A stretch of DNA of 64,000 nt from positions 992,001 to 1,056,000 of the forward strand of contig NC_013174.1 in the NCBI RefSeq assembly GCF_000024065.1, written 5' to 3'. The position numbers and the translations under genes are program-made. Position 1 is the stretch's first letter. The number at the start of each line of letters is the position of its first letter. The notes beneath the pieces are model-generated. The model ran no database searches, was not told the DNA's origin, and saw only the letters and a program-made list of their open reading frames with translations. The stretch comes from Jonesia denitrificans DSM 20603. GTDB taxonomy: Bacteria; Actinomycetota; Actinomycetes; Actinomycetales; Cellulomonadaceae. This document shows positions 55,580 to 63,673 of this stretch, piece after piece.

Positions 55580-56460
55580 TTATTGATGTCGTCTCCATTT
55601 TTCCCGACTATCTTGCCCCATTAGGTTTGTCGCTGGTGGGCAAGGCCCGCGAGCAAGGCACAGTGACAATCAACGTTCACGATCTGCGCCAGTGGACCAC
55701 GGACCGTCACCGCACTGTGGATGACACTCCATTGGGTGGTGGCGCTGGGATGGTCATGAAGCCTGACGTGTGGGGCCAAGCCCTCGACTCGGTGTTCGCG
55801 CACGAGGAGTTGATTGCGCCCCACGGGGACAAAGAAGCGGCAGGTGTGGTGAGTCCGGATGGTGCTGTGACTGACGGAGGGGAATCCCCACCACGTCGGG
55901 TACTCATTATTCCGACCCCGTCGGGTCAGTCGTTTTCGCAACGCCATGCCCATGATCTTGCGACTGTTGACCATATTGCCGTGGCTTGTGGCCGCTATGA
56001 GGGAATCGATGCGCGTGTTGCCGATCACTACCGGGACCGTGGCATTGAGGTGGCGGAACTCTCTATCGGAGACTATGTCCTCAATGGGGGTGAGGTCGCT
56101 GCGATGGTCATGATTGAAGCGATCGTCCGACTGATCCCGGGCGTCGTGGGGAATCCGCATTCGCTTGTTGAAGAATCTCATGGTGAAGCAGGACTGTTGG
56201 AATACCCAGTGTTCACCCGTCCTCCTTCCTGGCGTGGTCTCGATGCGCCCGCAGTTCTTCTCTCGGGTCACCATGGGCGTATTGCCCGTTGGCGGCGGGA
56301 CCAATCCCTTGAGCGAACTGCGCGTCGGCGTCCTGACATGATTGAGGCCCTTGACGTCACAGAGCTCGATGCGCATGATCAGGCGCTGCTCACTGAGCTG
56401 GGATTCATTGTGACCTCACACGGAGTGTGTTCCTCATCAGTAGGTGATGTGGCACAATAG
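55576..56460 (+). CDS. trmD: tRNA (guanine-N1-)-methyltransferase
   Basis: 294 residues, ATG in a four-base overlap with rimM. SPOUT methyltransferase: [16 protein letters not shown] at the start, [18 protein letters not shown], then the AdoMet knot [13 protein letters not shown] and [21 protein letters not shown]. It methylates G37 of tRNAs that read CNN codons, which prevents frameshifting. A short insert (about 78-108, rich in D/G/E) precedes the knot. It precedes rplS as in most bacteria. Confidence 0.96.
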   Translation: MIIDVVSIFPDYLAPLGLSLVGKAREQGTVTINVHDLRQWTTDRHRTVDDTPLGGGAGMVMKPDVWGQALDSVFAHEELIAPHGDKEAAGVVSPDGAVTDGGESPPRRVLIIPTPSGQSFSQRHAHDLATVDHIAVACGRYEGIDARVADHYRDRGIEVAELSIGDYVLNGGEVAAMVMIEAIVRLIPGVVGNPHSLVEESHGEAGLLEYPVFTRPPSWRGLDAPAVLLSGHHGRIARWRRDQSLERTARRRPDMIEALDVTELDAHDQALLTELGFIVTSHGVCSSSVGDVAQ

Positions 56461-56462
56461 TG

Positions 56463-56500
56463 TGTTGGTGTGCCAACAGTTCTCTGCCATGGGGGAGAAC
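56463..56500 (+). promoter_or_regulatory. Tandem hairpins in the rplS leader
   Basis: TGTTGG-TGTG-CCAACA (56463-56478) directly followed by GTTCTC...GAGAAC (56479-56500), just after the trmD stop. It could be a trmD terminator or a ribosomal-protein leader; I do not recognise a described L19 leader. Confidence 0.4.
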
Positions 56501-56587
56501 AACCGGATCTATCACGCCGAATCATGACAACGCCGAGCGTGATGCTCGCCAGATCGTTCCTGACCTGTGGCAGGGCGAGGAGAAAAC

Positions 56588-56944
56588 ATGCAGAAGCTTG
56601 ACTTCGTGACAGACAGCGCCTTGCGCACTGACATTCCCACCTTCCGTGCCGGAGACACTGTGCGCGTCAACGTTAAGGTTGTGGAAGGTAACCGTTCTCG
56701 TATCCAGGCCTTCCAAGGGATCGTTATCCGCCGTCATGGTGGGGGAATCGGTGAAACCTTCACCGTCCGCAAGATGAGCTTTGGAACTGGTGTGGAGCGT
56801 ACCTTCCCGTTGCACGCGCCAACCATTGACTCCATTGAGGTCATCACCCGCGGTGATGTCCGTCGTGCGAAGCTCTACTACCTGCGCAAGTTGCGTGGTA
56901 AGGCAGCGAAGATCAAAGAAAAGCGTGAGTCTGTCGCTAAGTGA
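56588..56944 (+). CDS. rplS: 50S ribosomal protein L19
   Basis: 118 residues from the ATG at 56588, with GAGGAG seven bases upstream ([19 protein letters not shown]). [20 protein letters not shown] and the L19 signature [16 protein letters not shown] are clear. It lies at the 30S-50S interface. It follows trmD after a 127-base leader with two hairpins. Confidence 0.97.
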   Translation: MQKLDFVTDSALRTDIPTFRAGDTVRVNVKVVEGNRSRIQAFQGIVIRRHGGGIGETFTVRKMSFGTGVERTFPLHAPTIDSIEVITRGDVRRAKLYYLRKLRGKAAKIKEKRESVAK

Positions 56945-56975
56945 CCTTCGAGTCACTGTGACATGGTGTACCGCC

Positions 56976-57005
56976 CAGGGCGGCTCCCGCAAGGGGGCCG
57001 CCCTG
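56976..57005 (+). terminator. Hairpin after rplS
   Basis: CAGGGCGGC (56976-56984) pairs with GCCGCCCTG (56997-57005), 32 bases after the rplS stop. TACACT at 57011-57016 just beyond it could be a -10 for lepB. Confidence 0.55.
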
Positions 57006-57103
57006 TGGCGTACACTGGGTGGGCACCGCCGCCACTGACGCGATGCACCACAACGCTGACAAGCAACAATGCGTTGCACGGACAACCGAACGGCAGGGAC
57101 CAC

Positions 57104-57817
57104 GTGAGCCAGCACACCCCACACCGCGATGCCCCGCGCCCAGGGCGACTGTCACTGCTCAAAGAAACAGCAATCATTGTTGTGTCTGCGCTTGTGTTGT
57201 CGTGGCTGATTAAAACATTCCTTGTGCAGGCGTTCTTCATTCCGTCAAGTTCCATGGAAGACACTCTCCAGATTAACGACCGGATCCTTGTGTCTAAGAT
57301 GACGCCTGACATCTTTGACATTAATCGGGGAGACATCGTTGTGTTTACTGACCCTGGTGGTTGGTTGAGCGGACACGAGGTTGACGACACCCCAGGGCAA
57401 AATGCTGTTCGTTCAGCATTAACGTTTATAGGAATCTTGCCGCAAGATGCAGGTCAACATGTTGTGAAACGTGTGATTGGTATGCCGGGGGATAGGGTGA
57501 CGTGCTGTACCGCAGATGGACAACTGACTGTCAATGGACAGGCAATCGACGAAACTCCGTACCTGAAAGAAGGGGTAGCTCCTTCCGCCGTCGAATTCGA
57601 TGTGATCGTTCCTGAGGAATCCTTATGGGTCCTTGGTGACAACCGGTCAGACTCTGGTGATTCCCGGTTTAACATGGGTGGCCCCGGAGGCGGCTTTGTG
57701 CCCTATGACGATGTTGTCGGTACTGCGTTCGTTACCATGTGGCCGCTGGATCGACTTGCGTGGCAAACCAATCCTGGTGAGGTTTTTTCTGACGTTCCAG
57801 CACCTGCTGGTTCGTAA
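57104..57817 (+). CDS. lepB: Signal peptidase I
   Basis: 237 residues from the GTG at 57104, with AGGGA upstream; the open frame back to 56963 covers a hairpin and gives no family sequence. One membrane segment spans residues 22-41. The catalytic Ser50 lies in FIPSSSMEDTL and the general-base Lys122 in HVVKRVIGMPGD. Box E is WVLGDNRSDSGDSR. It removes signal peptides from exported proteins at the outer face of the membrane. It is followed 14 bases later by rnhB. Confidence 0.95.
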   Translation: MSQHTPHRDAPRPGRLSLLKETAIIVVSALVLSWLIKTFLVQAFFIPSSSMEDTLQINDRILVSKMTPDIFDINRGDIVVFTDPGGWLSGHEVDDTPGQNAVRSALTFIGILPQDAGQHVVKRVIGMPGDRVTCCTADGQLTVNGQAIDETPYLKEGVAPSAVEFDVIVPEESLWVLGDNRSDSGDSRFNMGGPGGGFVPYDDVVGTAFVTMWPLDRLAWQTNPGEVFSDVPAPAGS

Positions 57818-57831
57818 CATAAGGCAGGTAC

Positions 57832-58746
57832 ATGATGGATGAAGACACTCCTGCGCTTTTTGAACTGCGACAGGCAGTTCCCCCTGCCACCTACGGTCTC
57901 GGTGAAGTTGAAGAACTTGACCTGGGAAGCACACACGCCCCGGGGCACAGTGATGACCTTAGCGAAGGCGAGCCGCCGCAAAGTGAAGAACTCGCACTCT
58001 GGGAAGAAGCCACGCCACGAGCTCGCCGTGCCACTCGAGTCTGGGCAGACCTTACCCATGAGCGTTCCTTATTTGACCGTGGGGCTCGCCTTGTTGCCGG
58101 TGTTGATGAAGTGGGACGTGGAGCTCTTGCAGGACCAGTCGCTGTTGGTGTGTGCGTGGTTGACCCCACAACTCAACTACCGCCCGTGGGTCTTACCGAC
58201 TCCAAAGAACTCTCACACGAAGCCCGCGCACTACTTGTCCCTATGATCCAAGGGTGGGCCGTCGCTAGCGCAGTAGGGCTAGCAACACCCGAGGAAATTG
58301 ACGAGTGCGGGATTGTGGGAGCGCTACGTTTAGCCGGGCAGCGTGCGCTTGGGGAAATCATGCAACGTCTCGGACCAGTCGACACCGTCCTTCTCGATGG
58401 GTCCCACAATTGGTTAAGTGAACCAGTTCAAGATCTCTTCGACGCAGTGACATCAGACCAACAGACGATCGACGGGTATGAAGAGCCACGGGTGGTGACC
58501 AGAGTCAAAGCTGACCTGGCGTGTGCGAGTGTTGCTGGCGCATCAATTCTTGCCAAAGAACACCGTGACGCGATCATGAGGGAACTTGACCACGATTTTC
58601 CCCACTACGGCTGGGTGACGAACAAAGGCTACGCTTCCTCAGGTCATACGTACGCGCTGACAACCCGCGGGCCGACACCACACCACCGGATGTCTTGGCG
58701 TTTGCCCGGCGTGGACGCGGACGCAGCCGTCAACGGTGAGGCATGA
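57832..58746 (+). CDS. rnhB: Ribonuclease HII with an acidic N-terminal extension
   Basis: 304 residues; ATG at 57832 (a second ATG follows at once). The catalytic core starts near residue 86: LVAGVDEVGRGALAGPVAVG carries the Asp92-Glu93 pair, then LTDSKELSHEAR, LLDGSHNWL and VKADLACASVAGASILAKEHRD. It cleaves RNA in RNA/DNA hybrids, including single ribonucleotides. The first 65 residues are acidic, rich in E, D and P, and not part of the known fold; no good internal start was found, so the extension seems real. Confidence 0.93.
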   Translation: MMDEDTPALFELRQAVPPATYGLGEVEELDLGSTHAPGHSDDLSEGEPPQSEELALWEEATPRARRATRVWADLTHERSLFDRGARLVAGVDEVGRGALAGPVAVGVCVVDPTTQLPPVGLTDSKELSHEARALLVPMIQGWAVASAVGLATPEEIDECGIVGALRLAGQRALGEIMQRLGPVDTVLLDGSHNWLSEPVQDLFDAVTSDQQTIDGYEEPRVVTRVKADLACASVAGASILAKEHRDAIMRELDHDFPHYGWVTNKGYASSGHTYALTTRGPTPHHRMSWRLPGVDADAAVNGEA

Positions 58747-58753
58747 TGGAACG

Positions 58754-59053
58754 GTGAGTGCTGAAGAACTCGAGAACTACGAAACTGACCGTGAGCTAGC
58801 GCTCTACCGCGAATACCGTGATGTCGTACACCTCTTTTCCTTTGTGGTGGAAACAGAACGACGCTTCTACTTGGCGAACTCCGTTGACCTACAGGTGCGG
58901 ACAGCAGCAGGTGAGGTGTTCTTTGAGGTGGCGTTGACAGATGCCTGGGTGTGGGATGTGTATCGGTCAAAACGCTTTGTGAAATCCGTGCGTGTTGTGA
59001 CTTTCAAGGACGTGAACATCGAGGAACTCACGCCGGCGGAGATCTCTTTGTAG
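58754..59053 (+). CDS. DUF2469 family protein
   Basis: 99 residues from the GTG at 58754 (MSAEELENYETDRELALY); another GTG at 58736 is possible. YREYRDVVHLFSFVVETERRF, then VDLQVRTAAGEVFFEVALTD and AWVWDVYRSKRFVKSVRVV are strongly conserved in actinobacterial DUF2469. The function is unknown. The gene regularly sits between rnhB and yraN, as here, just eight bases after rnhB. Confidence 0.92.
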   Translation: MSAEELENYETDRELALYREYRDVVHLFSFVVETERRFYLANSVDLQVRTAAGEVFFEVALTDAWVWDVYRSKRFVKSVRVVTFKDVNIEELTPAEISL

Positions 59054-59100
59054 CGATGACGTCTCTCCACGCGGTGTTGTTGGTTGACCGACTTATGCGG

Positions 59101-59109
59101 TTGTCCACA
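59101..59109 (+). promoter_or_regulatory. Single DnaA-box-like site
   Basis: TTGTCCACA, the form favoured in actinobacteria, alone in the 158-base gap before yraN. No cluster, so not an origin; it may be chance or a DnaA regulatory site. Confidence 0.3.
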
Positions 59110-59211
59110 GTGCTATGACAATCCCCTGACCACATGTGACACCTCAGCCAAGACCGCGAACCCACGCGACCCGCTCGCTTCCTGCCACGATGACGTGGAC
59201 GAGAGGAAGCC

Positions 59212-59601
59212 ATGACCACACGCACCTACACCCTTGGGCAAACCGGAGAAACCTACGCCGCGCAGTGGCTACAAAAGCGCGGGTACGCCATCCTCGAACG
59301 TAACTGGCGTGCCGCCTATCCTATGCGCGGAGAAATTGACATCATTGCACGCGATGGAGCAACGCTCGTCATCGTCGAGGTGAAAACCCGCACAACACAA
59401 CACTGCGGTCATCCCAGTGAAGCAGTGACCCCACGCAAACTCACCCAGTTACGCAGACTCGCAGCAGCCTGGCTCACGCACGCTGGAGTCCGCCCACGCG
59501 AACTTCGCTTCGACGTGATCTCTGTTCTTGCGCCATCTAATCGATATGCCACCCCCACGAACGAATGGCACATCGATCACTTGAAGGACGTGCGCCCATG
59601 A
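59212..59601 (+). CDS. YraN family protein (UPF0102, nuclease-like fold)
   Basis: 129 residues, ATG start with AGAGGAAG upstream. The nuclease-like core has GETYAAQWLQKRGYAILERN, GEIDIIARDGATLVIVEVKTR (the D...EVK motif of restriction-endonuclease-like folds) and SEAVTPRKLTQLRRLAAAWL. Its cellular role is unclear; it is often linked to DNA uptake or recombination by its comM-dprA neighbourhood. The stop overlaps comM by four bases. Confidence 0.93.
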   Translation: MTTRTYTLGQTGETYAAQWLQKRGYAILERNWRAAYPMRGEIDIIARDGATLVIVEVKTRTTQHCGHPSEAVTPRKLTQLRRLAAAWLTHAGVRPRELRFDVISVLAPSNRYATPTNEWHIDHLKDVRP

Positions 59602-60620
59602 CACTTGGACACGCACAAGCAATGAGCCTACTCGGACTCGACGGACATCATGTTGTTGTTGAGGCGCACCTCGCCAACGCTCTTCCTGGGTTTACAATCG
59701 TTGGGCTCCCAGATGCATCTCTCACAGAAGCAAAAGAACGGGTGCGAGCCGCGATCGCTTCTTGTGGTCTGACTCTTCCACCGCGAAAAATCGTCGTAAA
59801 TCTTGCCCCTGCATCACTCCCTAAATCTGGCTCCGGTTTTGACCTTGCCATTGCGGTGGCAGTCCTTCGGGCCAGTGGGATTCTCAGCGACGAACACAAC
59901 GACACAATCTACTTAGGAGAACTCTCTCTCGACGGAACCCTGCAACCCATTCGTGGGATTCTCCCAGCACTCCACGCAGCACAAGAAGCAGGGCACACCC
60001 GTGCAGTAGTGCCACACGGTAACGCCATCGAGGCGCGTCTTGTTCCAGGCCTCGCCATCACTGACGTAAGCCACTTACAAGAGCTACTCCCACATCAACA
60101 ATCTGTAGCGCCTCGTGCCCCCAACAGTGCCCATGCGTCAACGCGAACGCGCGAGCGCACGCCGACACAATGCACCTCCAAACCAACGTCCCCACCTGAC
60201 ATGAGTGACGTCATTGGGCAGGTGAGTGCACGTCACGCTCTGGAAGTCGCTGCAGCTGGAGGTCACAACCTTCTTTTTGTTGGGCCGCCAGGGACCGGGA
60301 AAACAATGCTTGCAGAGCGAATGTCTACTATTCTGCCGCCTCTCACAGATGAACAAGCAGTGTCGGTGACATCAATTCACTCGCTGTCAGGCACGCTCAA
60401 TCCTACGCAAGGGCTGATCACTCAACCCCCGTTTGAGGCGCCTCACCACACGGCAACTCCGGCTGCAATCATTGGTGGTGGCTCAGGAACTCCGCGCCCA
60501 GGTGCCGCATCTCGTGCGCACCATGGTGTGCTCTTCCTTGATGAGGCTCGCAGGAACATTATTACACCTTGGTTGCGGGGCCCCAGAGTTTGTGATCGCA
60601 AGGGTGTAGCGTCGAACTGA
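59598..60620 (+). pseudogene. comM: comM (YifB family AAA+ ATPase), interrupted by a genomic island
   Basis: ATG at 59598 in an ATGA overlap with yraN. About 317 residues match ComM/YifB: an N-terminal Lon-like domain (LPGFTIVGLPDASLTEAKER), then an AAA+ module with Walker A GPPGTGKTMLAERM, EAPHHTATPAAIIGGGSG and the start of Walker B, GVLFLDEA. After codon 317 (about base 60550) the expected PEF... continuation is lost. The frame reads 23 unrelated residues to a stop at 60620. The ATPase C-terminal half and the Mg-chelatase C-terminal domain, some 190 residues, are missing. ComM normally helps branch migration during uptake of foreign DNA; this copy should be inactive. Confidence 0.9.
60564..60607. 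repeat. Dyad symmetry at the island edge
   Basis: ACACC...TTGCG (60564-60577) is mirrored by CGCAAGGGTGT (60597-60607) around GGGGCCCC. It could be a recombinase or transposase binding site, or a terminator of the deaminase gene, whose stop is at 60640. Confidence 0.4.
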
Positions 60621-60639
60621 TTCAGACTCAGCGCGTTGG

Positions 60640-61491
60640 CTAAGCGCCTGCCGAACTGCGCAAGCGAATCTCCCATTTGATAGTGACCGATACATGGCCA
60701 GTGCCACCATAGTCCGCGGTGGGTTCGATAGACGTGACTTTGCAGAGTACATGGCCATGCTCGTTACGCATCACACCGATTGACCCAACGTCGATCTTCG
60801 GTGAATGGTGTCCGAAGTCGAGAGCATCAGGGTCGTCGATTTCGTTAAACTGCTCCGCGTACCGGGTGTGGGCGACGACGCCGTGGCGTCCTCCATTCAA
60901 GTAGATCGCATTTGCGCCACAGTTTGTCCATCGCGTTTCCCAAGTAGGCGAGTCTTTTTCTTCATCAAGCCTGATCGTGAAGCGCCCTCCGTTCTGCGTG
61001 AAATCAAACTTCGCGCCCGCGCTCACGCCGAAGCCATTAGTGAACACCCTCGTGAAGTTTGTTCCTGCTTCGTGCGCTTGTTTTCTGAGATCCTTTGGGA
61101 AGTCACGCAGCCCTATTCCTCGGTCGCGAAGGTGCTTCCAGCCAAGCCTGTAGACCTGGGGGTTCGGGTCATACTCGCCGATGTGGACTTCGACGATACC
61201 TGCCTCGGCAACCAACTCCGCGCAAGGGACTCGGGATGTGCGTGAGTTGGCACACGGCTCCATAGTCGTATAGAGAGTCGCGCCTTTGACATCAACGCCC
61301 TGCATTTCGGCCTTGTGTAACGCGATCTGTTCCGCATGTAACTTGTCTATTTCGCTCTTGTAGCCCGTCGCCAGGACGGTTTCGCCTCGTGCGATGACGG
61401 CTCCCACGCGGGCGTTATCGCTGGACTTCAATGCTTCTTCGATCGCTTTTTTCGCGTGAGCGTGTTCGACTTCACCGACAGAGATAGGCAC
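60640..61491 (-). CDS. Deaminase-fold protein (RibD/CMP deaminase-like) with unrecognised C-terminal domain
   Basis: 283 residues, GTG start with GAGGGA eight bases upstream. Residues 8-150 are a cytidine-deaminase-like domain: the zinc ligand and catalytic Glu are HAE (52-54), the other ligands Cys80 and Cys90 are in TMEPCANSRTSRVPCAE, and GEYDPNPQVYRLGWKHLRDRG resembles the RibD deaminase domain. Residues 150-283 are beta-rich, with GFGVSAGAKFDFTQNGGRF, and match nothing I know. It lies in the island, 194 bases downstream of the ABC-3C operon, with room for its own promoter. It could edit a nucleotide or a modified metabolite in defence; the substrate is unknown. Confidence 0.75.
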   Translation of the reverse strand: MPISVGEVEHAHAKKAIEEALKSSDNARVGAVIARGETVLATGYKSEIDKLHAEQIALHKAEMQGVDVKGATLYTTMEPCANSRTSRVPCAELVAEAGIVEVHIGEYDPNPQVYRLGWKHLRDRGIGLRDFPKDLRKQAHEAGTNFTRVFTNGFGVSAGAKFDFTQNGGRFTIRLDEEKDSPTWETRWTNCGANAIYLNGGRHGVVAHTRYAEQFNEIDDPDALDFGHHSPKIDVGSIGVMRNEHGHVLCKVTSIEPTADYGGTGHVSVTIKWEIRLRSSAGA

Positions 61492-61685
61492 TGGATCCGT
61501 CCCTCACCCGTCCCGCATGTTCGAAGTGCGGCCAAATTGGTACCCGCAAATAGGGTGAACATTCCATTCCGGACTTAATCGCATACGGCGACGACATGCC
61601 AACTCGAAGCGACGTTAGGCGTTGTGCGCGGCGACAGAGTTGCGCAGTGCAGCGTGTGTTTCGGCAGAACTGTTTCATATAAATG

Positions 61686-63425
61686 TTATTCAAAGTGGAA
61701 GCCAAAAAGGCCGCCATCATCATAGGCATCAGTTAGGCGGGGCTCGATGATGTCGTCTCTCACGGAAGGGTCGAACGGGGTTGCTTTCGCGAGGTCATCG
61801 CTGTTCATAGTTGCGATGTATTGGATACCTTCCTCGCCGCACACCGTTGCGGCGAGCTTGAGGGCTTCGCCGACCTGACGTTCGTCCACACCATCGAAAA
61901 GGTGGCTGTCGTGGACGAGGAAATCCGGTCCACGACCATTACGGTGAGCAAGCACAGCACACGTCAGATCGAAACAGAAGATGACCATCTTGCCAATACC
62001 TTGACTGTTCTCTCCTCCGATGTGGGGGGAGATATGTAAGCTCGTATCAAGGGCAGTGATGTCCACGTATGCGTCTCGGCCCGGGCCATAGAGTGCAGTG
62101 GTGAATCGTTGGAAAAGAATATTGATGTCCGTAATGTGTGACTCTCGCTCGACAAGATCACGGCTGATCTCCTGTTGCAGCTTGCTTCGTTCAAACTTGA
62201 TCTCTGCTTGAGTGGCTTCGAGTTGTTTGGCTGTTTCGAACCTGTCGGTGACGGTCTGTAGTTCAGAGCGCGCAACGGAGAGCTGTTCTTGCAACCCCGT
62301 GAATGCGTCGAGAGCACCACCGTCGTGTAGAGTTCGTAGGAGGCTAGCTTGTTCGCTTCCTAGACGCTCACGTTCCTCTTGCCGTTCCTCGAGTCGTGAT
62401 TCAGTACTGGTTATCTCTTCTTCGAGGTACGAACGTCTGTTGGAGAGAACAGATTCGTGGAAGGCTTGGACATCGTCGTAGTGCCGCAGAAGCGCGTCGG
62501 GCAGCACGACGCCGAGTTCCTGATATGCACGGTGTAGGTAGCTGACGTCTGGTTCATGTTCATCGCGAAGGGAGTCCCGCAAATCCTGGAGATTGCGTCG
62601 ATCGGCAGCATCTTCAGTTCTCATGCGGCGGATCCTTGCATCAATTTCGTCTGCACGAAACTGAAGAAGTTCATACTCGGGCACGACTTGGAAAGCCGCG
62701 ACCTGCTTTTCGAGGTCCCGCGTTCGGACGCTGGCCGAAGCAACTTGGCCCCGAAGTTCTGACACAGTGCCGACAACCAGGCCAAAAGCAGGATCCTTCA
62801 TCGCCTCCCTAAGCTTGCGGCGGAGCGACTCCCGACCGGCGAGTTGCTTGTACTCTGCTGCGAGTCTCCAGTCCAGACCTAGTAGGTAGGCGGCGTTCGT
62901 GGTCGCGTCGGCGATTGACTGAGTCGGATAGGTCCTCACCGGGTCATCAAGAGCACGCTGGCTTATCCTGCGGATGTAGAGCGACAGCAGAGTGCGGGCG
63001 CTCACGCCCCCGTGTTCCTCGGGGAACGCATACAGATCCCGTCCGATCGCTGCGACCCACTCTGGGATTGTGGCGTTCCCGGCGGTCTCGAGGAGAGCGG
63101 ACTCAGCTGCGACGTTCGGCTCTAGGAGTACCCGGCTCCGTTTGCTCAGTGATCGACTTACGGTCACCCTTTCCGTCGCAGTAGGCCAGTCCAACCGCAA
63201 TGTGAACGTGTCGGCTTGGAGCGCAGAGTTCTTGAGTACAGAGCCTCTGAGGTCACGCATCCCGAGAAGAAAGTGTAGGATCTCGATGAGCGAGGACTTC
63301 CCAGCACCATTGCGGCTGTCCGTGTCGGTGGACCGCTCCGTCTTCTCCGCAATCAAGATGTTGCGGCCGGGTTTGAATGTGATCGATTTAAATCGTTCAT
63401 TGCTGGATTGAAGTTGCCGGAGCAT
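61686..63425 (-). CDS. ABC-three-component (ABC-3C) system ATPase, DUF2326-type
   Basis: 579 residues, ATG sharing one base with the upstream gene's stop. It is an SMC/RecN-like soluble ABC ATPase: Walker A RNGAGKSSLIEIL (Gly40-Ser44), a central coiled coil at about 215-450 rich in E, R, L and Q, a signature-like region with GGENSQGIGKMVIFCFDL, and Walker B FLVHDSHLFDGVDERQ (about 502-517), the DUF2326 hallmark. There are no membrane segments, so it is not a transporter. In ABC-3C systems the ATPase is thought to sense invasion and drive an effector. It is the last gene of a tightly overlapping operon. Confidence 0.87.
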   Translation of the reverse strand: MLRQLQSSNERFKSITFKPGRNILIAEKTERSTDTDSRNGAGKSSLIEILHFLLGMRDLRGSVLKNSALQADTFTLRLDWPTATERVTVSRSLSKRSRVLLEPNVAAESALLETAGNATIPEWVAAIGRDLYAFPEEHGGVSARTLLSLYIRRISQRALDDPVRTYPTQSIADATTNAAYLLGLDWRLAAEYKQLAGRESLRRKLREAMKDPAFGLVVGTVSELRGQVASASVRTRDLEKQVAAFQVVPEYELLQFRADEIDARIRRMRTEDAADRRNLQDLRDSLRDEHEPDVSYLHRAYQELGVVLPDALLRHYDDVQAFHESVLSNRRSYLEEEITSTESRLEERQEERERLGSEQASLLRTLHDGGALDAFTGLQEQLSVARSELQTVTDRFETAKQLEATQAEIKFERSKLQQEISRDLVERESHITDINILFQRFTTALYGPGRDAYVDITALDTSLHISPHIGGENSQGIGKMVIFCFDLTCAVLAHRNGRGPDFLVHDSHLFDGVDERQVGEALKLAATVCGEEGIQYIATMNSDDLAKATPFDPSVRDDIIEPRLTDAYDDGGLFGFHFE

Positions 63426-63673
63426 CAGCTCACCCGCTTTCTATAGAGCAAGCCGTCTTCGTAGTGGACCGTCCCGAGGGCATACAGAAGATCCAGCGCA
63501 AGCACAAACCATGAGAACGGCAACGCGGCACCATTGTCATGGCGGGCACGCCATGTCTTGAGCGCTTTCCACGCTTGACTAACCGTCATGGGCTCTTTCA
63601 GTACCATCGAAATCTGAGCGCCGACGGTCAGTAGTGCACGTTGCGGCGCGATGCCTTTCGTCGGTTCGATCAT
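63425..63673 (-). CDS. ABC-3C system middle component, MC6-like
   Basis: 82 residues, ATG start. It begins MIEPTKGIAPQRALLTVGAQ, which resembles the small middle components grouped as MC6 of ABC-three-component systems. The remainder, TVSQAWKALKTW and FSWFVLALDLLYALGTVHYE, looks like a winged-helix-type fold ending GLLYRKRVS. In the published classification such proteins link the ATPase to the third component. It overlaps both neighbours (four bases and one base), which shows one transcript. Confidence 0.8.
   Translation of the reverse strand: MIEPTKGIAPQRALLTVGAQISMVLKEPMTVSQAWKALKTWRARHDNGAALPFSWFVLALDLLYALGTVHYEDGLLYRKRVS

Noticed and set aside
61614-61620. GTTAGGC, like an integron attC core site
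   Set aside because: No matching inverse core or paired L boxes at attC distance on either strand, and no integrase or cassette array.
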